Of a DNA stretch of 64,000 nucleotides, positions 18,870 to 27,563 are shown piece after piece (the first letter of the stretch is position 1; each line of letters starts with the position of its first letter). The notes below the pieces were generated by a model. The model saw only the letters and a program-made list of their open reading frames with translations. It had not been told where the DNA came from and searched no databases. The stretch covers positions 124,001-188,000 of the forward strand of contig NZ_VANI01000002.1 of NCBI RefSeq assembly GCF_005771435.1. The letters run 5' to 3'. Both the position numbers and the translations under genes were made by a program. The DNA is from Microbulbifer harenosus. GTDB lineage: Bacteria > Pseudomonadota > Gammaproteobacteria > Pseudomonadales > Cellvibrionaceae.

Positions 18870-18875
18870 TATAAT
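18870..18875 (+). promoter_or_regulatory. Likely -10 box for ybeD-lipB-lipA
   Basis: A perfect TATAAT lies about 75 bases upstream of the ybeD start, directly after a TG dinucleotide. The -35 region is poor (TGTCCA at about 18847-18852). With the hairpin just upstream it fits a separate promoter for the lipoate genes. Confidence 0.45.
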
Positions 18876-18948
18876 CGCTGCCCGGCCGCAATCCCCGCTG
18901 GGTTTCCCCCGCGTCTCCATTCCTGACCTGCGGCCCTGTGAGTGTGGT

Positions 18949-19230
18949 ATGACCCAGGATTCAGAGCAGCAGCCCCCGAAAATCGAGTTTCCCTGTGAAG
19001 ACTATATGGTCAAAGTGGTGCGCGACAGCGACGGCCAGGTGCACGAATTTGTGCTCGAAGTCATGCGCCGCCATGTGCCGGATCTGGATGAGAGCAGGCT
19101 GAAGCACACGCCCAGCCGCAACGGCCGCTTTACTTCCATGACCTTCTTCATCGTCGCCACCGGCGAACCCCAGCTGAAGGCACTGTTCGAAGAGCTGAAG
19201 GCCCACCCGGGCGTGCACATGGTACTGTGA
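18949..19230 (+). CDS. ybeD: DUF493/YbeD-family small protein
   Basis: A 93-residue protein of the UPF0250/DUF493 family, with an ACT-like fold and probable regulatory role. Recognisable pieces are [14 protein letters not shown], the HVPDLDE turn, and the C-terminal [18 protein letters not shown]. The start is the ATG at 18949, after a TATAAT-like promoter; the frame is open further upstream but family length fits this start. The stop overlaps the lipB start by one base (TGATG), as in many gammaproteobacteria where ybeD always precedes lipB. Its biochemical function is unproven. Confidence 0.95.
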   Translation: MTQDSEQQPPKIEFPCEDYMVKVVRDSDGQVHEFVLEVMRRHVPDLDESRLKHTPSRNGRFTSMTFFIVATGEPQLKALFEELKAHPGVHMVL

Positions 19231-19955
19231 TGTCGGCGCCGAGTTCTTCCATTAATAACCTGGCCATCTGCAACCTGGGCCGGCGCGACTACGAAACCGT
19301 ATGGCGCGCCATGGCCCGCTACACCGATACCCGTGGCAACGACGCCGCAGACCAGATCTGGTGTGTCGAGCACCCCCCCGTATTCACCCAGGGCCAGGCC
19401 GGCAAAGCTGAACACCTGCTCGATACCGGCGATATCCCGGTGGTGCAGGTGGACCGCGGTGGCCAGGTGACCTATCACGGCCCCGGCCAGCTGGTGGTCT
19501 ATCCGCTGCTGGATCTCAGGCGCGGCAAGATTGGCGTGCGCGACCTGGTGAGTGCGCTGGAAAATGCGACCGTGGACATGCTCGCGGCATACGGCATCGC
19601 CGCCGCGCCCCGCGCCGACGCCCCCGGGGTATATCTCACCGAGGGGCTGCGCGCGGGCAACAAGATCGCCTCCATTGGCCTCAGAGTGCGCCGCGGCTGC
19701 TCCTTCCACGGTATCGCAATCAATATCAACATGGATCTGGCGCCCTTCCTGCGCATCAACCCCTGCGGCTACGCCGGCATGCAGATGGTGCAGATGGCGG
19801 AGCTGATCCAGCCCACCCCGGAATGGCTGGGTGTGGCGGAAACATTTGTCGCTGCGCTGGCGCGCCGGCTGCAACTGCCGGAGGCCCAGTGGCAGCCGGT
19901 CGACGAAACTATGTTTTTGGTGCCTGCCACCGAATCAGGAACAAGCAATGTCTGA
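19230..19955 (+). CDS. lipB: Octanoyl-ACP:protein N-octanoyltransferase
   Basis: Moves octanoate from acyl carrier protein to the lipoyl domains of E2 subunits and GcvH, the first step of lipoate assembly. The 241-residue protein carries the family signature [20 protein letters not shown] in its usual place, the lysine in [11 protein letters not shown], and the catalytic cysteine in [12 protein letters not shown] 19230 overlaps the ybeD stop by one base; an in-frame GTG at 19227 is possible. The end overlaps lipA by 8 bases, so all three genes are translationally coupled. No tatE lies between lipB and lipA. Confidence 0.97.
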   Translation: MSAPSSSINNLAICNLGRRDYETVWRAMARYTDTRGNDAADQIWCVEHPPVFTQGQAGKAEHLLDTGDIPVVQVDRGGQVTYHGPGQLVVYPLLDLRRGKIGVRDLVSALENATVDMLAAYGIAAAPRADAPGVYLTEGLRAGNKIASIGLRVRRGCSFHGIAININMDLAPFLRINPCGYAGMQMVQMAELIQPTPEWLGVAETFVAALARRLQLPEAQWQPVDETMFLVPATESGTSNV

Positions 19956-21012
19956 ACGAATCGATGCCGACAAGCCGGAAATCATCGCCACCTCCGCCGT
20001 GAGTGAGGGCGCTGCGGTGGATATGGCGGTACCGGAAATCACTCCGGTAAAACGCACCCGCCGCCTGCAGCAGGGGGAGAAGCTGCGCGATGGCGACAAG
20101 GTCGAGCGCATCCCGGTGAAAGTGATCGCCAGCGACCAGACCCTGCGCAAGCCGGACTGGATTCGCGTCAAGGTGCCCTCGGTCAAGGCGTCCCAGGAAG
20201 TGGACCGCATCAAGAGTATCCTGCGCTCGCAGAAACTCGCTACCGTGTGTGAAGAGGCCAGCTGCCCGAACCTCGGCGAATGTTTCAGTGGCGGCACCGC
20301 CACCTTCATGATCATGGGCGAGATCTGCACCCGCCGCTGCCCCTTCTGCGACGTGGGCCACGGCAAGCCGAACCCGCTGGATCCGAACGAACCGCAACAC
20401 CTGGCGGAAGCCATTGCCGCCATGAGCCTGCGCTATGTGGTCATCACCTCGGTGGACCGCGACGATTTGCGCGACGGCGGCGCCCAGCACTTCGCCGACT
20501 GTATCAAGCGCTCCCGCGAGCTCTCTCGCAATCTGCAGGTGGAAATTCTCACCCCAGATTTCCGTGGCCGTATGGAAGTTGCCCTGGACATCCTTGAGGC
20601 CGAAGCCCCGGATGTGTTCAACCACAACCTGGAAACCGTGCCGCGCCTGTACCGCGAATCGCGCCCCGGCGCCAACTACAAGTGGTCGTTGAAACTACTG
20701 CAGGAATACAAGAAGCGCCGCCCGGACGTACTCACCAAGTCCGGCCTGATGGTCGGCCTCGGCGAGACGCGCGAGGAAATCTTCGAAGTGATGGACGACA
20801 TGCGCGCCCACGATATCGATATGCTCACCATCGGCCAGTACCTGCAGCCGAGCAAGGAGCACCTGCCGGTGCAACGCTACGTGCACCCGGATGAGTTTGA
20901 AGAGTACCGCCGCTACGCCGAGCAGATCGGCTTCAAGCACGCCGCCTGTGGCCCGATGGTGCGCTCTTCCTACCACGCCGACAAACAGGCGCACGGCGAA
21001 AAAGTCAGTTGA
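19948..21012 (+). CDS. lipA: Lipoyl synthase (radical SAM)
   Basis: Inserts two sulfur atoms into protein-bound octanoyl groups, completing lipoate. The 354-residue protein has the auxiliary cluster cysteines ([12 protein letters not shown]), the radical-SAM CxxxCxxC motif (CTRRCPFC) and the C-terminal RSSYHAD, whose serine ligates the auxiliary cluster. It is about 33 residues longer than E. coli LipA because of an N-terminal extension rich in Ala, Val and Glu, which carries no motif I recognise. The start ATG 19948 overlaps lipB by 8 bases. A strong terminator follows at 21039. This is the last gene of the core run. Confidence 0.98.
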   Translation: MSERIDADKPEIIATSAVSEGAAVDMAVPEITPVKRTRRLQQGEKLRDGDKVERIPVKVIASDQTLRKPDWIRVKVPSVKASQEVDRIKSILRSQKLATVCEEASCPNLGECFSGGTATFMIMGEICTRRCPFCDVGHGKPNPLDPNEPQHLAEAIAAMSLRYVVITSVDRDDLRDGGAQHFADCIKRSRELSRNLQVEILTPDFRGRMEVALDILEAEAPDVFNHNLETVPRLYRESRPGANYKWSLKLLQEYKKRRPDVLTKSGLMVGLGETREEIFEVMDDMRAHDIDMLTIGQYLQPSKEHLPVQRYVHPDEFEEYRRYAEQIGFKHAACGPMVRSSYHADKQAHGEKVS

Positions 21013-21038
21013 CCAGCTGCCGTCCTAGCCCGCTCATG

Positions 21039-21064
21039 ATCCCGGCTCCGCGCCGGGATTTTTG
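21039..21064 (+). terminator. Rho-independent terminator of lipA
   Basis: ATCCCGGC (21039-21046) pairs with GCCGGGAT (21052-21059) around a 5-base loop and is followed by TTTTG. It lies 27 bases after the lipA stop and marks the end of the core gene run. Confidence 0.9.
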
Positions 21065-21328
21065 TTTCTGCTGACTTCCCCCCTCTCTGCTTTCACAAGT
21101 TTTCCCGGCGCCGCCCCGTGACGTCGTCATCTTGTTTTTTGCGTCCTATTTCACATCCCGGCCACTCTGTTGCGTTTTTGGTGTCGCAAATCCAAAAATT
21201 TGGCTCGAAAGTCATCTTTTTGCGGGGCTGTTTTGCTTTTCAGGCACGTTGCAGGAAGAGGACGTGTCGCTGCGCACTGATGGTGCATCGAGACCGATGA
21301 ACATTTTCCGTGTGAGATTTCCATCGCT
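21065..21328. other. Intergenic stretch, no gene seen
   Basis: About 260 bases, visibly richer in A/T than its surroundings, between the lipA terminator and the beta-propeller gene. Short open frames here have no ribosome site or recognisable product. A small palindrome CCAAAAATTTGG lies near 21190. It presumably holds the promoter of the next gene, but no convincing box was found. Confidence 0.5.
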
Positions 21329-22525
21329 GTGGGTAGATCGTTGTTTCAGAAAAGAACAGATACATCGCAGGCGGTAAGCCGCTATCTCGGTGTTACTTCC
21401 ACGTTCGGCGCAGGCATTTTTACTGTGTTACTAGCCTTTTCCTCCATGGCGCAGGGGGATGAGTTGATTTTTAGCGCGCGGGTAATGGGGCCCGTGTCGA
21501 ATATTTATGGCGTATCAGCAGATAAGGCGTTGAGAAAAATTACCGAAAACATTCGCTGGCGAGACATTGACGCGGATGTCTCCGTGCAGGGAACTGTGGT
21601 GTTTTCCTCCAACCGCGAGACAGACCAGAGCATTGATATTCATCGCCGCAGCGAAAGCTTCGACCTGTATGTCACCGACGGCCGTGGCGTGATAACCGCG
21701 CTGACTGATACCCCTCAGAACGAAATGTTGCCTCGATTCAGCCCGGATGGAACGCGGGTGGCTTTTGTGCGTGCGCGCCGGCAGCTGGTACTGCTGGAGT
21801 TGGCATCGCGGCGCGAGCGGTTGTTGTATGAGGCGGGAGAAATACTGGATTTCGATTGGGCGCCAGACGGCTCGGCAGTGGCGATGGCCGCGCGCGACCG
21901 ACAGCGGGGAGTAATCCTGCAACTGCACTGCGACGCGGATTGCCTGGCTGGGCCACTGAATCCACAGGTGTTGAAGCAGTATCCGCGTCTGCAACACAGC
22001 GATGCGATACAAGCGGTTGATGATGAAGTGTCGGACTTCGGCAGTGTGGATCACCTGCGCTGGTCACCGGGAGGGAAAACCCTTGCGTTTATTTTTCATC
22101 CCGATGGACAGGCAGCGCGCAGCCTGCATCTGCTGTCATTGGAAAGCGGAGAGAGCGCGCGAATTTCGGACGAATCACAGCAGGTGCAGAGCCCGCTCAG
22201 CTGGTCGCAGGATGGGGACTCACTATTGTATGCGGCACTGGTGAATTACCGTTTTTATTTCGATGAAACCGCGCAGAAAAAAGTCTACCAGGGCGCGATG
22301 CAGATATTTCGCAGTGAACTCAATGGCAAAGTCCAGCGCCTGACGGACAACACCGTGGCGGCGCGCGCCCCGGTTTTTGTGGGCGAGAACCAGATTGCCT
22401 ATCTGCAGGCAGACCAACTGGCCGCGCGTCAGTACGCGCTGGTGATGCGGGATCTCGATGTCGGTAGTGAGCGGACGGTGTTCGACGCAGTAACACCGGA
22501 ATCCCGGTTGGTGGTGCGCCGATGA
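21329..22525 (+). CDS. Exported TolB-like beta-propeller protein, unknown role
   Basis: A 398-residue protein with a probable signal peptide (hydrophobic core about residues 24-40, ending FSSMAQ) and repeated PD40/TolB-like blades: MLPRFSPDGTRVAFV, LDFDWAPDGSAVAMA, DHLRWSPGGKTLAFI and SPLSWSQDGDSLLYA. Such propellers usually bind proteins or peptides in the periplasm. It is not TolB itself: the N-terminal TolB domain is missing and there are no tol genes nearby. The GTG start at 21329 is the best fit that keeps the signal peptide. The last 4 bases overlap the next gene (ATGA), so the two are coupled, and the cellulases follow. Confidence 0.78.
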   Translation: MGRSLFQKRTDTSQAVSRYLGVTSTFGAGIFTVLLAFSSMAQGDELIFSARVMGPVSNIYGVSADKALRKITENIRWRDIDADVSVQGTVVFSSNRETDQSIDIHRRSESFDLYVTDGRGVITALTDTPQNEMLPRFSPDGTRVAFVRARRQLVLLELASRRERLLYEAGEILDFDWAPDGSAVAMAARDRQRGVILQLHCDADCLAGPLNPQVLKQYPRLQHSDAIQAVDDEVSDFGSVDHLRWSPGGKTLAFIFHPDGQAARSLHLLSLESGESARISDESQQVQSPLSWSQDGDSLLYAALVNYRFYFDETAQKKVYQGAMQIFRSELNGKVQRLTDNTVAARAPVFVGENQIAYLQADQLAARQYALVMRDLDVGSERTVFDAVTPESRLVVRR

Positions 22526-23244
22526 AAGTCCTGCAGAGTTTCAGGTCCGGCGGCGTGGACTGGGTGAGTATTTTTTCCCTGCTGATCATCGCGCTGGCAC
22601 TCCTGGGCGTACTGAAAACCTTTTCCGGTAGTGACGCCGCCGGCAGTGATTTTACGGTTGTCGCACCTCGAGACCGCGGTGTTCCCGATTCGGCCGGTGG
22701 GGCGGCACAACTGGATCAATCGCGTGGGGCCGGACTCGCACAACATCCGCGCGACGCGCACAAAGAAAACAGTGGTGAGCCGGGTGCGCTGGAAATGAAG
22801 AGTGTGGATCTTCTCGGTGTCTCTGTGCAGCTGCGCGAAATGCGCACTGAAACGGAAGATGGCGGCGCAGGTGAAATTCGCAATATCGAATTCTTTATCC
22901 GCGAGGGGATCCGGCCGCGCCGGTTGTTTGATGATGCCTCGCAACTGGTCACGGGGCACTGGCCGCTGTTTCACAACAACGTCGGCTACGGCGCGACCAC
23001 GGTGCGCATTCTGTATCAACTGGTGGATACCGACACCGATGGCGATGGGGTATTGACGAAAGCTGACAGGAAAAGTCTCGCTTTCAGCCTGCCGGATGGC
23101 AGCCGGTATCGGGTGCTTGATCGCGATGTCGGCGAAATTAGCAACATGAACTACTTGTCGGATTCCAATGAATTGCACTTGGACATTTCCGTGGGTGGAG
23201 AAATACAGCGGCGGGTGTACTCACTCGCTACCGGATCTCGATGA
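22522..23244 (+). CDS. Membrane-anchored protein with an EF-hand-like calcium loop, unknown function
   Basis: A 240-residue protein with a single N-terminal transmembrane helix (about residues 14-33), a low-complexity Gly/Ala/Asp linker (about 38-85) and a C-terminal domain. That domain contains D171-x-D173-x-D175-G176-x-L178, ending with D182, a canonical EF-hand loop pattern, so it may bind calcium outside the cytoplasm. I do not recognise the family. Translation is coupled to the beta-propeller gene by an ATGA overlap, and the pair probably acts together at the envelope. Their position just before the cellulases may be chance. Confidence 0.75.
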   Translation: MKVLQSFRSGGVDWVSIFSLLIIALALLGVLKTFSGSDAAGSDFTVVAPRDRGVPDSAGGAAQLDQSRGAGLAQHPRDAHKENSGEPGALEMKSVDLLGVSVQLREMRTETEDGGAGEIRNIEFFIREGIRPRRLFDDASQLVTGHWPLFHNNVGYGATTVRILYQLVDTDTDGDGVLTKADRKSLAFSLPDGSRYRVLDRDVGEISNMNYLSDSNELHLDISVGGEIQRRVYSLATGSR

Positions 23245-23287
23245 TTTATCGCGAACTCAGTCACAGGATGGATTTTTTCGCAGCAGT

Positions 23288-23306
23288 GCGGGCAGACGGT
23301 GCCCGC
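23288..23306. other. Hairpin between the EF-hand gene and the GH5 gene
   Basis: GCGGGCA (23288-23294) pairs with TGCCCGC (23300-23306) around a 5-base loop, about 45 bases after the preceding stop. There is no T-run. It could be a weak terminator or part of the cellulase leader. Confidence 0.35.
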
Positions 23307-23509
23307 TGCGCAGGAATGGGGTAAGGCAGGAAGCCGGGTATGGAACTGGCCGGAAGTAGCCGTCGCTGTCGTCAGGCAGGAGCGGTGCGGTTCTTTACCA
23401 CAAAAAAGCATGTTTGAAACTCTGCGGTGCGTGCGCCTGACGGCATCCACACATCGTGATTTTCAACAATGCAAATACTGAAACGATTCCCAGCGAGTGG
23501 AGAGAAGTG

Positions 23510-25492
23510 ATGGAAAAAATAACAACGGCGCAGATTCAGCGTCGACCGATGTATCGGGCCTTTGCCAAAGCCGGACTGGCGTTTTGGCTGGGCACAGCTT
23601 CCGCAGCCCTGATGGCCGCGGAAGCGGAAATGCTCATTTCAAATGACTGGGGCAGCGGCTTCCAGGGTGAAATTGTGGTCACCAATGACGGCGACACACC
23701 GCTCACCAACTGGTCTGTTTCCTTCAATATGGATGTGGAAATCAACAATCTCTGGAACGGTGTGATCCAGTCCCAGAGTGCCAGCCAGTATGTGGTGGGT
23801 GCGGCGGCTTACAACAACACCATCGCACCCGGTGGTCAGGTAAGCGTGGGCTTTGTCGCTTTCCCGGGCGGGCAGTCTCCGGTCGTGGTGACCGTCGAGG
23901 GTGAAGGTGGCGGTTCATCTTCTGGTGGCAGTTCCTCGAGTTCATCCAGCAGCTCTTCGAGCAGTTCATCGAGCTCCTCCTCAAGTTCTTCCGGCGGCTC
24001 CAGTTCTTCCTCCAGTTCCTCGTCCGGCGGCAGCTCCAGCGGCAGCAGCTCTGGCAGTAGTTCTGGTGGCAGTTCATCCGGCGCCGGTCGTTTCCGCGTA
24101 GATGAATCCGGCAACATCACCAAGAACGGAGAAATCATTCCAATGAATTGCGGTTCCTGGTTCGGCCTCGAGGGCCGCCACGAACCCTCTGACGACCAGA
24201 GCAACCCGAGCGGCGCGCCGATGGAGCTGTACATCGGCAACACTTTCTGGGCCAACGGCAACTCCGGCACCGGCCGCACCATCCAGCAGACCATGAGCGA
24301 GATAACCGCCATGGGCGTAAATGTGGTGCGTTTCCCGGTGGCTCCGCAGACCCTGGACCCGAACGATCCGCAGGGCACCGGCAGTGTGCTGAAAAACCAC
24401 GAATCTGTACTGGTGCCGAATGCGCGCCAGGCGATGGAGGAATTCATCATCGCTGCGGATGCGAACAATATCGAAGTGATGCTCGACATCCACTCCTGTT
24501 CCAACTATGTGGGTTGGCGTGCGGGCCGCCTCGATGCGCGTCCGCCTTATGTTGATCGCGACCGCGATATGTACGACTTCCCCCGTGAAGACAGCTCCTG
24601 CGCCGCCACCGGCAACCCGAGCTCGGTTACCCGCGTGCAGGAATACAACCGGGACATCTGGCTCGACAACCTGCGCGAGCTGGCCAGCCTGGAAGAGGAA
24701 TTGGGCGTAGACAACATTATCGGTATCGACATTTTCAATGAACCCTGGGATTACACCTGGGAAGACTGGAAAAGTCTGGTGGAGGACGCTTACGTTGCGA
24801 TCAACGAAGTGAACCCCAACACGTTGCTGTTCGTGCAGGGCATTTCCGGTACCGCCAACAACCAGGACGGCACCCCGGAGACCATCACCCAGGTACCACA
24901 CGGTGATGCATCCACCAACCCGAACTGGGGTGAAAACCTGTTCGAGGCCGGCGCCAATCCGCCTAACGTACCGAAAAACCGTCTGGTCTGGTCTCCGCAC
25001 ACGTACGGACCGTCAGTATTCGTGCAGGCGAGTTATATGGACGTAGCGTCGCAGCCAGAGTGTGAAGGGCTCGAAGGCGATGCCGCCGGCGATGCCGATT
25101 GCAACATCGTGCTCGACCCGGAACACCTGCGCCTGGGCTGGGAAGAGCACTTCGGCTACCTGCGCGACATGGGATACGCCGTGGTCGTGGGTGAGTTTGG
25201 CGGCAATATGGATTGGCCGGCCAAGGCTACCCTGCGCGATCAGGCGCGCTGGTCTCACATCACCCCCGGTGTGGTCGACATCCAGTGGCAGGATATCTTC
25301 GTCGACTACATGGTTGAGGAGAATATCCAGGGCTGTTACTGGTCCATCAACCCTGAGTCTGGCGATACCGGTGGCTGGTACGGTCATGCTTATGACCCGC
25401 AGAGCAATACCGCGGGCTGGGGCGAGTGGCTCGAGTTCGATCAGCGCAAAACCAACCTGCTGAATCGCCTGTGGAGCAACACGTCCGAGTAA
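23510..25492 (+). CDS. Secreted cellulase: CBM2 - polyserine linker - GH5
   Basis: A 660-residue secreted glycoside hydrolase. Order of parts: signal peptide (about 1-37), an N-terminal CBM2 cellulose-binding domain (about 38-131, with NDWGSGFQGEIVVTNDG, LTNW and LWNG), a Ser/Gly linker (about 134-205), and a GH5 catalytic domain (about 206-658). Likely acid/base is E411 in IFNEPWD and nucleophile E562 in VVVGEFGG; HSC near residue 330 and SPHTYGP are also typical. It is probably an endoglucanase cutting beta-1,4-glucan outside the cell. ATG 23510 is preceded by AGAGAAG. A terminator follows and the GH6 enzyme comes next; the two would act together as endo- and exo-enzyme. Confidence 0.94.
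   Translation: MEKITTAQIQRRPMYRAFAKAGLAFWLGTASAALMAAEAEMLISNDWGSGFQGEIVVTNDGDTPLTNWSVSFNMDVEINNLWNGVIQSQSASQYVVGAAAYNNTIAPGGQVSVGFVAFPGGQSPVVVTVEGEGGGSSSGGSSSSSSSSSSSSSSSSSSSSSGGSSSSSSSSSGGSSSGSSSGSSSGGSSSGAGRFRVDESGNITKNGEIIPMNCGSWFGLEGRHEPSDDQSNPSGAPMELYIGNTFWANGNSGTGRTIQQTMSEITAMGVNVVRFPVAPQTLDPNDPQGTGSVLKNHESVLVPNARQAMEEFIIAADANNIEVMLDIHSCSNYVGWRAGRLDARPPYVDRDRDMYDFPREDSSCAATGNPSSVTRVQEYNRDIWLDNLRELASLEEELGVDNIIGIDIFNEPWDYTWEDWKSLVEDAYVAINEVNPNTLLFVQGISGTANNQDGTPETITQVPHGDASTNPNWGENLFEAGANPPNVPKNRLVWSPHTYGPSVFVQASYMDVASQPECEGLEGDAAGDADCNIVLDPEHLRLGWEEHFGYLRDMGYAVVVGEFGGNMDWPAKATLRDQARWSHITPGVVDIQWQDIFVDYMVEENIQGCYWSINPESGDTGGWYGHAYDPQSNTAGWGEWLEFDQRKTNLLNRLWSNTSE
23924..24079 (+). repeat. 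Polyserine linker-coding repeat (GH5 gene)
   Basis: About 52 codons, nearly all Ser with some Gly. All six serine codons are mixed (TCA, TCT, TCC, TCG, AGC, AGT), so the DNA is far less repetitive than the protein. Such linkers are common in cellulases of Cellvibrio, Saccharophagus and Microbulbifer. Confidence 0.9.
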
Positions 25493-25510
25493 TTCCGGCG
25501 GCTTGAACTA

Positions 25511-25539
25511 GCCGGTGCCCGCAACGGCACCGGCTTTTT
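25511..25539 (+). terminator. Rho-independent terminator of the GH5 gene
   Basis: GCCGGTGCC (25511-25519) pairs with GGCACCGGC (25526-25534) around a 6-base loop and runs into TTTTT. It lies 18 bases after the stop and separates the GH5 and GH6 genes into two units. Confidence 0.9.
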
Positions 25540-25581
25540 ACTGCCTATTTACCCGATAAAAATAATCAACGGATAGCGATC

Positions 25582-27417
25582 ATGAATCTGTCTTTAAAAC
25601 AACGTACAGCTGAAAAGTTGCTACTCGCGTGTGCCTGTGCGCTGGGGTCCCTGTTTTACGGGATCCACGCACTCGCCGCGGAAGCGAGTATGAAAGTGGT
25701 AAACGACTGGGGCGGCGGTTTCCAGGGTGAAATTACGGTACTGAACGACGGCACCGCACCGCTGACGAACTGGACACTGGAATTCGAAATGCCGGTGGAC
25801 ATCAATAACATGTGGAACGGCGTTATCGAGTCCCACAGTGGCAACACCTATGTCGTTGCCTCCGCCGGATACAACAATGAAATTCCTGCGGGTGGTGAGA
25901 TCAGTATCGGCTTTATCGCCTTTCCCGGTGGGCAAGCCCCGGTGGCGGTGACGGTTGAAGGCGATGGCGGTGGCAGCGGCTCGTCCGGCGGCTCTTCGTC
26001 CAGCAGTTCATCCTCATCGAGTTCGTCATCCTCGAGCTCATCTTCATCGAGCTCTTCCTCATCGAGCTCGTCCAGTTCGTCATCCAGTTCCTCGGGCTCG
26101 AGTTCGTCTTCCAGTGGAAGTTCCAGCTCAAGCTCTAGCTCTGGCAGCTCCTCCGGCAGTTCCAGCGGCAGTGGTGGTCGTCACGATAACCCCTTTGCCG
26201 CCTCCAGTAAGTGGTATGTCAACCCGGACTGGGCAGAAAATGCCATGAACGAGCCGGGCGGCGCCGCCATTGCCAATGTCAGCTCCGCGGTGTGGATGGA
26301 CCGCATCGGTGCGCTTACCGATGGCCGCGGCCTGAAGGGCCACCTGGATGAAGCGCTGAACCAGGGGGCCGATCTGTTCATGGTGGTGGTGTACAACCTG
26401 CCGAACCGCGACTGCGCGGCGCTCGCCTCCAATGGTGAACTGCGGATTGCGGAGAACGGATTCGAGCGCTACCAGACCGAGTACATCGACCCGCTGGTGG
26501 CCATTCTCGCAGACCCCGCCTACGCGGATCTGAACATCGTTACCATTATCGAAGTCGATTCGCTGCCGAACCTGATCACCAACATCAGCCTGCCCGAGTG
26601 CCAGGAAGCCAACGGCCCCGGCGGTTATCGCGATGGCATCCGCTACGCGCTGAATCAACTGTCGCAGCTGGACAATGTCTATTCTTATCTGGACATCGCC
26701 CACTCCGGCTGGCTCGGCTGGAGCAGCAATTTCGGCCCCGCGGTGAACCTGATAGGTGATGTGGTCGAATCCACGGATGCGGGCTGGGGCAGCGTGGCCG
26801 GCTTTGTCACCAACTCCGCAAACTACACTCCGGTGGAGGAGCCCTATCTGCCCGACCCGACGCTCAATGTGGGTGGCCAGCCGGTGCGTTCCGCGGACTT
26901 CTACGAATGGAATGATTACCTGGAAGAGCTGACCTTCGCCCAGGACTGGCGCGAAGCCATGATCGCCCGCGGCGCACCGCAGACCCTGGGTATGCTGATT
27001 GACACCGGACGCAACGGCTGGGGCGGTCCTGAGCGTCCCACTGGCCCGTCTACCAGCACCGACCTCAACACGTACGTGAACGAGTCGCGCATCGACCGCC
27101 GGGTTCACCGTGGCAACTGGTGCAACCAGGCCGGTGGCGTGGGCTTCCGTCCGCAGGCGGCACCGGCTCCGGGGATCGACGCCTACGTGTGGGTCAAGCC
27201 GCAAGGGGAATCTGACGGGGTCAGCGACCCGAACTTCACCCCGGACCCCAACGACCCGGCGAAGCAGCACGACCCCATGTGCGATCCGTATGCCCAGAAC
27301 CGCTATGACAGTTCCGTCGGCACCGGTGCCCTGGACAATGCGCCGCACGCGGGCCGCTGGTTCCCGGAAGCCTTCCAGGTTCTGGTGGAGAACGCCTACC
27401 CACCGCTGGAAGAGTAA
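25582..27417 (+). CDS. Secreted cellulase: CBM2 - polyserine linker - GH6
   Basis: A 611-residue secreted GH6 enzyme. A signal peptide (about 1-33, ending ALA) precedes a CBM2 domain (about 34-128), a Ser/Gly linker (about 131-198) and the GH6 domain (about 200-609). The first family signature is VVYNLPNRDCAALASNG with D277, and the likely catalytic acid is D326 in IIEVDSLPNL; DTGRNGWGGPERPTG and the GEsDGvsDP region near the C-terminus complete the fold. GH6 enzymes are inverting cellobiohydrolases or endoglucanases; the size and C-terminal loops suggest a cellobiohydrolase. The CBM2 and linker closely resemble those of the GH5 neighbour, pointing to a shared origin of that part. It has its own terminator. 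Confidence 0.95.
   Translation: MNLSLKQRTAEKLLLACACALGSLFYGIHALAAEASMKVVNDWGGGFQGEITVLNDGTAPLTNWTLEFEMPVDINNMWNGVIESHSGNTYVVASAGYNNEIPAGGEISIGFIAFPGGQAPVAVTVEGDGGGSGSSGGSSSSSSSSSSSSSSSSSSSSSSSSSSSSSSSSSSGSSSSSSGSSSSSSSSGSSSGSSSGSGGRHDNPFAASSKWYVNPDWAENAMNEPGGAAIANVSSAVWMDRIGALTDGRGLKGHLDEALNQGADLFMVVVYNLPNRDCAALASNGELRIAENGFERYQTEYIDPLVAILADPAYADLNIVTIIEVDSLPNLITNISLPECQEANGPGGYRDGIRYALNQLSQLDNVYSYLDIAHSGWLGWSSNFGPAVNLIGDVVESTDAGWGSVAGFVTNSANYTPVEEPYLPDPTLNVGGQPVRSADFYEWNDYLEELTFAQDWREAMIARGAPQTLGMLIDTGRNGWGGPERPTGPSTSTDLNTYVNESRIDRRVHRGNWCNQAGGVGFRPQAAPAPGIDAYVWVKPQGESDGVSDPNFTPDPNDPAKQHDPMCDPYAQNRYDSSVGTGALDNAPHAGRWFPEAFQVLVENAYPPLEE
25972..26175 (+). repeat. Polyserine linker-coding repeat (GH6 gene)
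   Basis: About 68 codons of Ser with scattered Gly, longer than the linker of the GH5 gene, again with all six serine codons mixed. It joins CBM2 to the GH6 domain. Confidence 0.9.
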
Positions 27418-27459
27418 CTGCCAGCTGTTGCCGCCATTTCGCGGCAGCAAATGAAAAAA

Positions 27460-27493
27460 GGCCAGCAGGGAAATCTCTGCTGGCCTTTCTATT
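27460..27493 (+). terminator. Rho-independent terminator of the GH6 gene
   Basis: GGCCAGCAG (27460-27468) pairs exactly with CTGCTGGCC (27477-27485), with an 8-base loop, followed by TTTCTATTT. An A-run precedes the stem, so it may also end transcription from the opposite, DUF1540 side. Confidence 0.92.
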
Positions 27494-27563
27494 TCGGTGT
27501 CCTATTGCCGGCTCCTGGCTCCGACGTTTTTTGTCTTGCCGGATTTCGGCGCCGGATTCGCGA

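Noticed and set aside
21118-21300. Short open frames in the gap after lipA
   Set aside because: No ribosome site, no recognisable product, and conflicting frames overlap; more likely a promoter region.
23924-24079. Serine-rich repeats considered as a CRISPR or minisatellite array
   Set aside because: There are no regular repeat-spacer units. The repeat is in the protein, in frame, within a modular cellulase.
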